64,000 nt of DNA from positions 6,555,495 through 6,619,494 of the forward strand of contig ML682003.1 of NCBI GenBank assembly GCA_007922195.1, in the 5' to 3' direction. The position numbers and the translations under genes are program-made. The notes beneath the pieces are model-generated. The model saw nothing but the letters and a program-made list of their open reading frames with translations. It ran no database searches and was not told the origin of the DNA. This document shows, one piece after another, positions 33,901 through 45,900 of the stretch (within the stretch, counting starts at the first letter, position 1; each line of letters starts with the position of its first letter). This stretch comes from Podocnemis expansa (lineage: Eukaryota; Chordata; Testudines; Podocnemididae).

Positions 33901-36900
33901 TTCTCTAGAACTGTTCCTTGGCTCCGCCTGCTGTCCGCCAGCTCCACCCTCCGGTCACTTGCATCACCCAGCTCACTGCTGGCTGCTCTCACCATCTGCT
34001 GGTGCTGCTCGCTGTCTGCCAGTCCTGCCCTCTGGTCACTTGCGTCGCCCAGCTCACTGCTGGCCACTCTCACCGTCTGTTGGCTTCCCCCGCTGTCCGC
34101 CAGCTCCGCCCTCTGGTCACTTGCGTCACCCAGCTCACCGCTGGCCATCCTCACCATCTACTGGCTCCGCCCACTGTCTGCCAGCTCTGTCCAACAGTCA
34201 CTCATGTCACCCAGCTCACTGCTCTCACCATCCACTGGTTCTGCCCGCTGTTTGCTGGCTCCGCCCTCTGGTCACTCGCATCGCCCAGCTTGCTGCTGGC
34301 CTCTCACCATCCACTGGCTCTGCCCACTGTCCGCCAGCTCCGCCATCCAGACACTCATGTCACCCAGCTTGCCGCTGGCCGCTCTCACTGTCTGCTGGCT
34401 CTGCCTGCTGGCCACCAGCTCCGCCCTCTGGTCACTCATTGTGCCCAGCTCACCACTGATTGCTCTCACCATCCACGGGCTCCACCCATCTCAGCTCAGA
34501 GAGAGCAATTTCTCTCTAGTGATTTTTGGTCAGAGAGAGAGAGAGTTTGCTTTTCTCCATGGTGATTCCAGTTCTTAAGGTGTAGACAACTATTTCTATC
34601 TAAATGACAAAAGCCTCACAGAAGGCTTAGCCATTGCTATCAAAAGACAGGGAAAGCAATAGGAGGAGAGACCAAAATAGCCTCAAACCCCCAACCCTGT
34701 CTCTTTCAACTTCTTTCAGGCTGAAACACGCAGTCGTCCTTCCTACAAGCCTCTTCTTAACTAAGGGTAGGTTTTACCCTTTAACTAATTCAGACAGATT
34801 TGCAACAAACATAGAGTAGCAATCCACAAAAAGACAGTATTTCATATTTCCCCGTAGTAGAATTACAGACATTGATAGATTTGTGAGCAGCCTAACCCCA
34901 AATACCATTACCCACTGTGCTCTGCACCCAATCTGCTAATCAGCTAATTGTGCTCTTTGTATCCATGCTAATACAGGACACGTGCAGATTAGTTCTCCCC
35001 CCCCCCCCCGAAGCTGTTAGCACAGCTTCTAAGCCTGCCTTACATTGGCATGGTGTTGGCTCACATCGCAGCACTCTCTCAGGCCCAGCAGTTCAGTTGC
35101 CATCCTGACACCACCGCCAGTTTCAGTACCAAGTGTGAACAGCCAAGTAGGCTCAGACCAAGGGTCCATTCAGCCCAGTGTCCTGTCTGCCAACAGTGGC
35201 CAGAGCCACAGGGAATGAGGGTGCTGCTAAAGTTAGTCTGACCAGTATGTGTCAGGATCACCTCTGGAGCCTTTCTTATAAACGGATGCCCATTAGCAAC
35301 CTCCAGTCTCTTGGCACAGAAGCTGATTTCAGTGGCTGGTTACGTAACATACTTAGTTGTCCTGCAAATTCAGTTTGAATCCTTTTGGAACCTTGGGGTG
35401 GATCTATCTGCTCTTGGTGACTAATTACTGTTTAATTTATTGATTTCTTCCAAACCCTCCTCTACCAACACCTCAATCTGGGACAGTGCCTCAGATTCGT
35501 CACCTAAAAAGAATGGCTCAGATGTGGGAATCTCACTCAGATCCTCTGCAGCAAAGACTGATGCAAAGAATTCACTGAGCTTCTCCCAGTGGTAGGGTTA
35601 CCAGATGTCAGGCAAAAGAAGGATATGTCCTCCTTTTTACCTTCACGTCCTCCGCCTGGCAGGCATTTTAAAAATACATAATTTTCTCTGGCTTTTTACT
35701 TACACAGGTTAAAGTATGCCGGAATGCCCCAGAACACCCTATTTTTAGGAAGAAGCTTTCCAGAGCCCCCTAAAATCAGGAGAATAGTAGATGAATGCTA
35801 CATTTTCTCCATGTGTCTTCCAATGCCCTCCTTTTCGTACTTCCCTGTCCTCCTTTCCATGCTTTGGTATCTGGTAACCCTAAATGGCCTTGTCTCCCTT
35901 CAGTGCTGTTCTAGTGCCTCGACTGTCCAGGTACCAGAGATGGTTTGGCAGGCTTCCTGCTTCTGATTTACTTAAAAATGGTTTTCTGTTAACTTTTGGT
36001 GTCTTTTGCTAGTTGCTCTTCATATTTTCTGCCAGTCTTGATTGTACTTTTACACCTGACTTGCCTTAGTGTGTGCTCCTTTTTAGTTTCCTCACTAGCT
36101 TTTGACTTCCAGTTTTTAAAGGATGCCTTTTTGCCACTAACTGCTTCTTCTACTTTGTTTAGCCATGGTGACACTTTTTTGATATTCTTACCATATTTAT
36201 TAATTAGGCATACATTTAATTCAAGCCCTTATTATCTTGTTTTTTAAAAGTTTCCATGCAGTTTGCAAGGATTTCACTCTTATGACTAGTTCCAGAGAGG
36301 TAGCTGTGTTAGTCTGTTTCAGCAAAACAAACAAGGAGTCCTGTGGCACTTTTAAAGACTTAGAGATTTATTTAATAAGCTTTCATGGGCATAACCCACT
36401 TCCTCAGATGCATGAACTGAAACTCCAGTACATCAAAGATATATACACATGCAGAGAAGAATGAGACTCAGGGTCAATTCAAACATTTCCAGATGGGTAG
36501 CCATGTTAGTCTATTTCAGCAAACCAAACAGGTTGTTTTAATTCAAACAGTGTGGATGTGGGCCATTAGCAACAATAGATGAGAAGGTGAGAATGTTTAA
36601 AGAGGCAAAATTACCTTTTGTGGTAAACTAGTCACCCGGAGTCCCTATTTAGCCCTAATCTGATAGTGTAAGTGTACACATGAGTTCCAGCTCTGCAGTT
36701 TCATGCTGAAGTCTGGTTTTGAATTATTTTTTCCTGAAGTATAGTAATCTTCATGTCTGCTACAGAATGTCCAGACAGATTAAAGTCTTTCCTTACTGGT
36801 TTTTGAATATGACAATTCCTGATGTCTGATTTATGTCGGTTTATGCTTTTGCGTGGAGACAGTCCAGTTTGTCCAATGTATATAGCAGAGGGGCATTGTT

Positions 36901-39900
36901 GGCACATGATGGCATATATCACATTGGTGGATGTGCAGGTGAATGAGCCCTTGATGGAGTAGCTGATTTGGTTAGGTCCTACTGTAAGGTCCAAGACCTT
37001 AGTTTTTTTGGCTAAACTTAGGCCTTGTTCTTGGGCTGAACAGTAGCAGCTATAAGAGAGGCAGCAGCCATGAGCTACATAGCACGTGTCACATCTTCAC
37101 ATTCCTGAAGCTACTTCAAACCAATGTAATATCAGGCTGTTAAGCAGTTGACACTATCCTAAGGGTACCTACCACAGCCAAATAAAGAAACATATCTATA
37201 GGTGCTTAAAGAAAATTTTGTTTGACGACATTCCTTCTGGAGAGGCCTGGGTTATCAACAGTTGTGGTGGTAAAATCTATGATTCTTCTTGTTATGCCTT
37301 CATGGTCCCCACTTTTTTATTGTGTATCTGAATGACTTCTGGCTGATTCTTTGATTGCTTCTGTCTGTTTCATAATTAAGTGCCTTATTTAAATCAATTC
37401 AGGTGGTGGGATATGATTGGTTAAAGGACTGTTTCCTTGTTTCCTGGGATTGGTGTTTGTATTACTTTAGTCTAAAATGATTGGTCAAGGTACAGCTAAG
37501 CAGGACACAAGTTTTAACTATATAAACCAAGATTCAGAAGGAAGTCCTTTGGACCCTAACTCCAGGACGCAGCCTTGGATCAGAGCTGCCAGACCTCAAC
37601 ACCCTGGCAACCACACTGTGCAGAAGGTGGAGTCCCCAGATGATCTAACCCTGACTGGCTACCAGGAGAAATTTGGCTGCCTTGCTGGGAGTGGTGAGTA
37701 TGGTTAGCATGTGTTTTGGATAACTGGTAAAAAGTGGAGAATAAGAACATTACTGTGTAAGGCTCCTTCACACAAAGATCCTGCAAAAGGACAACACTCC
37801 GCCCGGCAGACCCCATGTTGGGGGTCACCCATGCTGTGCGCCAGGCAGAGTGTGGTCAGGTGCAGTAGGCAAGATGTGTTCTTATCAGTGTTGTTCTGTG
37901 TCCGGCGCTGATATCGGTTTGGTTGCATGTGTGAGTGCATGCGTGAGTCTCTGAAGGTGTGCTCCCTTGGGATTACCCTGGCTCAGATCTCTGGTGAGAA
38001 CTTCATTAGCTCAGTGATTTAGAGCCTGGCGTGGATTTTAAGCAGGAATTCAGTTAGCCTGGTGATCCTAAGCCAAGGTGTTGCTTGGTTAATGCTTTGG
38101 GTTCCTTTGGCTCAAATCTCTAGTGAGAATGCAGTTAGCTCAGTGATTTGGAGCCTAGGCATACCTTGTGTGCAAGAAGTAAACTGAGGCAACACTCATG
38201 ATTGAGGAAACCAACGTGACCACAGATCCTCACAGAAACAAAGGTGCTAGGCTAGGCTTTGTTGCAACATAACACTATGCCAAACAACCTATATCAACAG
38301 ATTTGTTGGAAGCATTGGCGCTCTCAATGCAATGGAACAGCTCAATTGATGGCAGAAGTCACCATCACTCCCTTTGGCTGCATGAAATCCGTGCTCCAGA
38401 GCTCCTATTCTTATACCATACTCGGACCTACTGACTCGGCCTCCTCTGGGATCCAAATTTACCTTGATTAGTCCACATACCCTTTTTTGATGCCACCCAT
38501 CAATCTGATAGGTCCACACATCATTGGACATCTCCATCCATCAAGGTGTCAGGTTTGATCGAAGCTTTACCTTTATCTCCCTGGTGCTAGGTCGAACAAC
38601 ACCTCCCACCTTTCAGGTACTTTTCCATTTCTCATACTTATTGTTGCAATTTCACGCCAATCTCAGTGAAGTTGAACTTTCACAACCTGTCTCTTGTCGG
38701 TCTCCTCAGTTCAGACCTACTGATTTGGATTACTTTGTTAGGCCTTGGGCCAGCACCTGGGCATTTCTACTCATCTTTTCTATTTTAACCTTTTACTTTC
38801 TCCTTCAAGTGCCATGGCGTGGGTCTAGGAGAGTGGGACCTCAGAGCATGTCTCTGTGCACCCTTCAGTGGGTCGTTGCTGTAGCCTCAGTTAAGCTCCT
38901 AGCCAAGTCATTCTGTGTTGTGAGTCCTGAGGAGCTCTGTAACAACTCCCCTATTGCTATTGCTTGCTCTTCCTGCTGGCTGTGGTTCCCTCCCCTAGAG
39001 AGGTAGCCTCAGTGCGAGAGGACACTATGACTTCATCCAGAAGGGGGGCCCTACCTGTGGGTTAGTTGCCACCCCACCTTGCTGTGTCCATCCTCAGCCA
39101 GCCCTCTCCTGGGCAGAACACTTCTTAGTCCCATAACACAGAGCATGTTTGGCTGGCTGCCATTACCAGCCAGTCCCCTCCTCATCCCCCTCACCTGGAT
39201 CCTTGGCTGCCGCCTGTACAGGAGATGCATGTAACGGTCAAAGGCCTCATCTCTCAGCTTCTTGTTCAGCCTGGGCTTTCTGAGAACAGAGAGCTTCCCC
39301 TGCTGAATCAGCAGCAGATCCTGGTCTCTCGCAGCCAGCTGGGCGCAGGCCTGCAATGTTCCAAGGGCTCACGGTTATTCCAGGCAGGCTAGAACCGAGG
39401 GGCCGTCTAGGGCAGCAGCTGGGCTGGGGAAGTGGGTCTGCAGCCGCCAGGCAGTCAGTGGCACACAGCAGCTCAGAGGGTGGGGCTGGATGTGCATGGC
39501 CCTGGTAACAGCACACTGGCAGGGGCTGCCCAGGACTGGAGGGCCAGAGGCTGTGTGGGGGACAGAGATATTCTGGCACGGGCATGGCACCAGCCCTTTC
39601 CCACTGTCTGAGGCAGAAGCTTCTGGATCCTGGCCGGGGGCCTGGTGACTGATTGCCTGCCCCAGCAGGTTTGCAGGCCAAGGACTGGATGTTGCAGCTG
39701 GTATGAGCAAGCCTGGCTGCAGGAGCCAGGCGAGGAATGAGGGGCCGGCCATGTCCTCACCAAATATCATGGTCCATCTTCTTTTACACCACCTCCCTTG
39801 CAGCAGGGTGGCTGCCTCTGGGAAGGAATGCCAAGAGGGCGGCCGGGACCTCAGTACCAGCCTGTTGGCCGAGTGGGATTGGCGCCTTCACACAAGTACC

Positions 39901-42900
39901 CTGGATTGGTGCTGGCAAGGACAGCACCAGCACCTGCAGCTCACTACTCTGCCATCGGGCATCACCTCCTCCTTCTCCTGGTGTGCCTGAGACCAGTCCT
40001 CATCCTCCCTGGGCTTCCAGTGGATCGGAGGTGCACACACCCTAGAGAGAGACATGCCAGACTCATGTCAAAGCCTCTGGCTGCCCAGGGCCGTCCCCCA
40101 GCCTTCACCCACCGCGCCAGAGCAGTGATTCCAGACACATGGCCCTAAAACCTCACAGAAGCCACAGATGGCTCTTCGGGTGCAAACTGAAGGCAATGGG
40201 ACCAGGCGGCAGATCTCAGAACAATCCTGCCCCCTTCATGTTCCCTCCCCTGCCTGAGCACACCCCGGGCACCAGCCCCAAGAGCTGCCCCTCCCTTAGC
40301 TCCCTCAGAGTGGCAGCGTCCCACTGGGGAGTGCATGGTGCAGGGATGACATGGGCTGCCAGAGCCAAGACACAAGTCAGGACTGTCTGGGCTGCCCTGT
40401 GCCCAGCATTGCCTCAGTGGGGCCACAGAGCCAGGACAGCCACAGACTGTGGGAGCAGCAGGGATGCTGTGGAAGGCCAGCATCTGTTCCCACATGTGTC
40501 TGCCCCTGTGTGCCTGTGTGGGGTGAATCTTTGGTGCCCTCCACAGAGCCTCTCTTAGCCAGCACTCAGCCACCACCCCAGCTCTAGGGCCGGTTGCTCA
40601 GCAGTCAGTAGATACACCCTTGGTCTTGAACGAATCTCATCTCCCCCTGAGGACTCTGGGCCGAAGGATGGAGTCCACAGAGCCCACGCTGGAGTTGGGC
40701 CTTTGGCTGCAGCAGAGGGGGTGCAGTGAGAGGATAGGAGAGTGTCCTCTGGCCACAGCAGTATGGAGCCAGGGACTGGGCCCTCCCAGGGCTGGCAGAA
40801 GCTCAGAGCACCTGGTGTGGCCCAGTGGTGCAGCCCCAGCTGTGCTCACTTGGCTGCAGCATAGCGAAACTCCGGGAGCAGTCGCTGTTGAGCATCCTTG
40901 GTCAGGGACCACAGCAGGCTCTCGCTGACGCCAGGAGCAGCATCTGGGATGGGGTCTGGGAGGCTCATGCACAGCAGCTGCCGGAGAACGAGGCCTTAAG
41001 TCCAGAGCGGCCAAGAGGCAGCAATGACAGCAGGGATGGAGGAGCACTGGTGCCTCCCCCACCCCACATGACAGAGTTAGAAACCCATGGATAGAAGAGG
41101 AGGGTTGGGAGGGACCCCAGGAATCATCTAGTTCAATTCCTGGTCAGAGCAGGGCCAACCCCAACTAAAGCATCCCAGCCAGGCCTTCATCAGACCAGGC
41201 CTTAAACACCCCTAAGGATGGAGATCCCACCGTCTCCCTAGGGAACCCATTCCAGTGTTCACCATCCTCCTAGAGAAAATGGTTTTTCTAAGAGCCAACC
41301 TAGACCTTCCCCTCTGTAACTTGAGGCCATTGCTCCTAGTTCTGCCACCTGCCACCACTGAGAACAGTCCAGGACCATCCTCCCTGGGACTCCCCTTCAC
41401 GAAGTTAAAGGCTGTGATCAAATTCCCCCTCATTCTTCTCTGCAGACTAACGAAGGCAAATTCCCTCAGCCTCTCCTCATAGGTCATGTGCCCCAGCCCC
41501 CTAATCATTTTGTTTGCCTTCTGCTGAACTCTTTCCAATTTGTCCACATCCTTCCTGGGGTAAGGGGCCCAAAACTGGACACAATGCTCCAGATGAGGCC
41601 TCATCAGAGCCGAATAGAGGGAAATAACCACATCTCTCCATCTGCTGGCCATGCTCCTACTAATGCAGCCCAATATACCATTAGCCTTTTTGGCCACAAG
41701 GACACGCTCTTGACTCCTACCCAGCTTCCTGTACACTGTAACCCCCAGGTCCTTTTCTGCAGAACTGCTGGTAAGTCAGTCAGTCCCCAGTTTGTAGCAG
41801 TCCGTGAGATTCTCCTGTTATCAGTGCAGGACTCTGCACTTGGCCTGCTGAACCTCATCACATTCTTGGGGGCCCACTCCTCCAATCTGTCTAGGTCACT
41901 CTGTATCCTATCCTTGCCCTGTAGCTCAGTGGTTCTCAACCTTTTGTGGGTCATGACACGCTTGGCAGCATGTCACAACTCTACAGGACACACCAGCCCC
42001 CGGCTGAATCCAGCCATTTCCCTGGCTCCCTCTGACACACCTTCTGCTGTGTGGTGACACAGTAAAGTGTCCTGACAATGCCTGAGAACTGCTCTACCAG
42101 CGTATCTACCACTCCCCCCAGTTTAGTGTCATCTGCAGACTTGTTGAGGGTGCCTCACCCCAACCCCAAATCGATAATGAAGATGTTGAACAAAACTAGC
42201 CCTAGGACCGACTTCAGGGGCACTCCATTGGTTACCAGCTGCCAACTAGACATTGTGTCATTGATCCCTACTCGCTGAGCCTGATGATCTAGCCAGATTT
42301 CTATCCACCTTCCAGTCCCTTCAACCAACCCATACTTCTTTAATTTGCTAACAAGAATGCTGTGAGAGACTGTATCAAAAGCTTTGCTAAAATCAACATA
42401 TATTATGGCCTCCACTCTCTGCACATCCATATAGCTGGTTGTCTCACCACAGAAAGCCAACAGGATGGTCAGAAATGACTTGACATCACCTGCTCAGCAT
42501 CTCACTGCACCACCAGAACCCCCAGCTACCCCAGCCCTGGCCTCTCCCAGCACAGGGCACTGGGGGGAGTGGGACAGGATCACCGACTGTCCCAGCCCCA
42601 CCCCTCCCAGGAGACTGCATCCAACTGGCAGGGGTTGGAGCGTCCAGAACAGGGCTAGTCTGTGCAGAAGATACATGTGGGGATGGCGCTTTGGAAACCT
42701 GGCTTGTGTGTTCTGGTGACCGAGTCCCTCCACCCCCACGCTGCTGTCCCCGTGACTGGAGCCAAGCCCCAGACCACTGTCTCCTACCTTGGTGAGATAG
42801 CGCCTGGGTAAATATGTGCTGTGGTGTATGCGGCACAGGTGCTGCTCCACGCCCAGCAGCAGGTCCCCACGGTCATTCCCAAAGGCCAAGCTCTCTGGGA

Positions 42901-45900
42901 TTGTGTTGAGCTTGAGATGTCTGAGAAGAGAGGCGCAGGTAGCAGTGGAGCGTGGCATGGGCTGTGGCAGTCACTTGGCCCAGCTCCCCCCTTCGTACGG
43001 AGGTATGAATGGGCAGAGTGAACAGACTGCACTCCGTCCTCCATGTTCCCCCCACCAGCTCTGCCAGCGCCAAAGTCACACTGGGGTAACTGCAACCACC
43101 CAGCTGTGTTTGTCCAATTTATCTTTTGGAAACAGGAACGAGCTTTAAACACCCACAGCACCAGCTCCAGCCCCTCTCCACCCTGCCAATGTCTCTCATC
43201 TCTAGGGACTGGCATTGCTCTCGCTGGCATCAGCTAAGGGATTGTCCTTCTGAAAACTGCCTCCTGCTGCAGGGTATGGGAAGAGGGCACCACTCCAACC
43301 TGCATCAGTCTAACTTAGCTCTGCCCATTGCAAATGCCTGCCCAGCTTTCCTTCTGGTCCGTCCTTTTAGGCAGGGTGAATGGCTGTTTAACAGGGTATT
43401 TGCCACTAGGCTGAGCTGGCTGCACTCTCTAGATTCCAGTCCATGTAGTCCCTCTGTTAACCCAATGGGCTACAAGACCCACACAAAGCCCCCTACCAAC
43501 TACAGCCCAGGCAGGCTCTGGGGAGGGTCCCCAAAGGGACCTGTGGCTCGCTTGGCAGGTATGCCTGCCCCTCACCTGAGCAGCTGGTTACGGGCGTTCC
43601 AGATCTTGACCGACCCATCCCTGCTGGCAGATGCAAAGAGCTTCAGCATGGGGCAACAGCACAGACCTACGGGGCAGGGAACAGCTGTGGTTAAACAGGG
43701 AGCCCTAGCCTGGGGCTGGCCTTCCATAATATGCACAAGGGGTCCAGGAGTGCCATAAGCCAGCCCGGCCCCCAGGCAGGGCCAAGCCCACAGGGCAGCT
43801 CAGCTAGGGGCTCATGCCACGGCCCCCTTGTCTCAGACACGGACCTGGGTAGGGTTACCAGATACCAAAGTAAGGGAAGTACAAAAGAAGGACACTGGAA
43901 GACACAGATATGTCTGGGGGCCCTTCACCCACCCCAGCGACTGCCCCCCCCAAATGTATGCCCCTCCATCACCCCAGCTACTGCCCCCCAAATGCCTGCG
44001 CCACATTACCCCCCAACTACTGCCCCCAAATGCCTGCCCCACAACACCCCCCAACGCCTGCCCCACACCGCCACCCCAACCACTGCTGCCCCAATGACTG
44101 CCCCACACCACCCCAACTACTGACCCCCCCCCAAATGCCTGTCCCCAAGTCTCAAACCCTCCCAGCCTCTTTAACCAGTGGGGCAGGGTCGGGAAAGGGG
44201 CCACCACAGGGTGTCACAACCATGCTGGGGTTGGAGGTTACATATGGCTCCAGCCCCAGCAAGAAAGAGAGGGGCATGCGCCACTGAGGCAGGTAGGGGT
44301 AGGGTCCCCTCAGGCACCGAGAAAGGAGGGGAGGGGCGGCTCAGCTCGCCCCTGCCCACCGCAGCCCTCTCTGAGCCGGCAGGGGAATGTGCCAGGCGCA
44401 GCGTGCTCTTCTATTTTTAGAGAACCTGGCCAAAATGCTTCCCCCAGCGTTCATGGCACCTGGCAAAAAAATGGGCAAAATCAAATATTTTACAAATGCC
44501 TGCTGGATGGAGGATGTCAGGGCAAAAAGGCGGACATGCCCTCCTTTTGCTGGACTCCTGATAACCCTAGACCTGGGTGAGCATCTTTCACATGGGGATT
44601 AGCCTCAGCAGCCGCTAGCCAGTGCTGAGTCAGGACAGAACATGTGTAAGCAGCTGCTGCCATTAGTCTATTGTTAACTTCTGCCTCTCCATCACAGCCC
44701 GAACATTGGCCGGTGTGAGTCACCAGGCAGGAGACAGCTGCTTCCCAGCCAGATGCTACTCTCCAGCAGCAGGTCACATCCTGCCCCAATGGAAAGGCCC
44801 ATGGAAACAAGACAGGCCACTGAGGGAGGATAAAAGCTGTTTGTTGGTCTGGTCTCCAGCTCCCAGCCGGAAAGGTGAGTCATGCAAGTGGATTCCTCCC
44901 ATCAGATGAGTTTGCAGCTCAGAGCAGGAGAGAGGAGGCTGATAAAACCCCTGACCAAGATGGCCTGGCTCTCAGTGCTGCACAGACTCGGGGGGAGGCA
45001 GGATTACTAGGAATAAGCAGAAGATCCCCAGGCCAGGCCTCAGTCAGGTAGGTTGTGGGAGAGGGTCCGGTGCACTCCTGCCTAGCAGCCTGGATGCCAG
45101 GCCAGGCCCCTTTGTAAGGTAACTCAGTCACCCTGTGTAGGGAAAACACTTCAAGAGAAGTGCCCAGGGGCGGGTACTGAGCATGAGAATACTGGCCTGT
45201 GGTTCTGTCATGGGTGGTGATAGATCAGAGGGGGCTCTGTCTATGCCAGCCTGGTCAGGGTGGTGTTGGGCCAGAGGTGTTTATGTTGGAGAACTGGCTG
45301 GGAAATCAAAGTTCAGAGCTCACAGCCGACAGGAGGCTTGTGCCCTGAGGCTGGGCCTTGCCCTCCGAAGCAGAGCCACGACTAAATAATGCGGTGCCTG
45401 GAACGCGCTCCTTACAATAACTGGTGCCTGGAATGAGCAGCGTGGAGCGTGCCCTTTAATGGAGTGACTCAATGGAGCCATTCTGGCACGCCTGAAGCAA
45501 AGCCCCACTCGCCCCCCAGGTAGTTACAACTCTGCTGTGGAGTCACTGCAGGCAGCTTGGGAAACTCACCCTGCCTGGGGTTAGATACACCCCATGGGGC
45601 ACTGCTCCCCCTCTAGATGCCCAGGCCCACGCCTGGCACCCAGCTCTTGCTCCGGATGCCTAGGCAGCCCTGGATGGGTCGGGAGGAATGGAAGCCAAGA
45701 GGCAGCAGGGGTCTCACCCGTGATCTCATCCAGTGGGTCATCCTCGGGGCCATGCTCCTGGCGGCTCTGGGCCAGCAGGTTGTATTGGACGATGCTGTAG
45801 GTGGCACTGGCAGGCTCCTGGATTGCAGCACACAGCGTGGTCCCCAGCAGGCACATGTGCACTACAGGCTGCTGGCAGGAGAAACTGAGCAACAGGCTCA

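Noticed and set aside
33808..34578. Plus-strand ORF of 256 codons and overlapping minus-strand ORFs
   Set aside because: These are produced by the 81-bp VNTR in a solo LTR. The same unit occurs at 24.1 kb in reverse.
38524..39006. 160-codon plus-strand ORF with hydrophobic stretches
   Set aside because: Antisense within a WDR97 intron, in repeat-like DNA, with no recognisable family or supporting signals. A chance open frame cannot be excluded.
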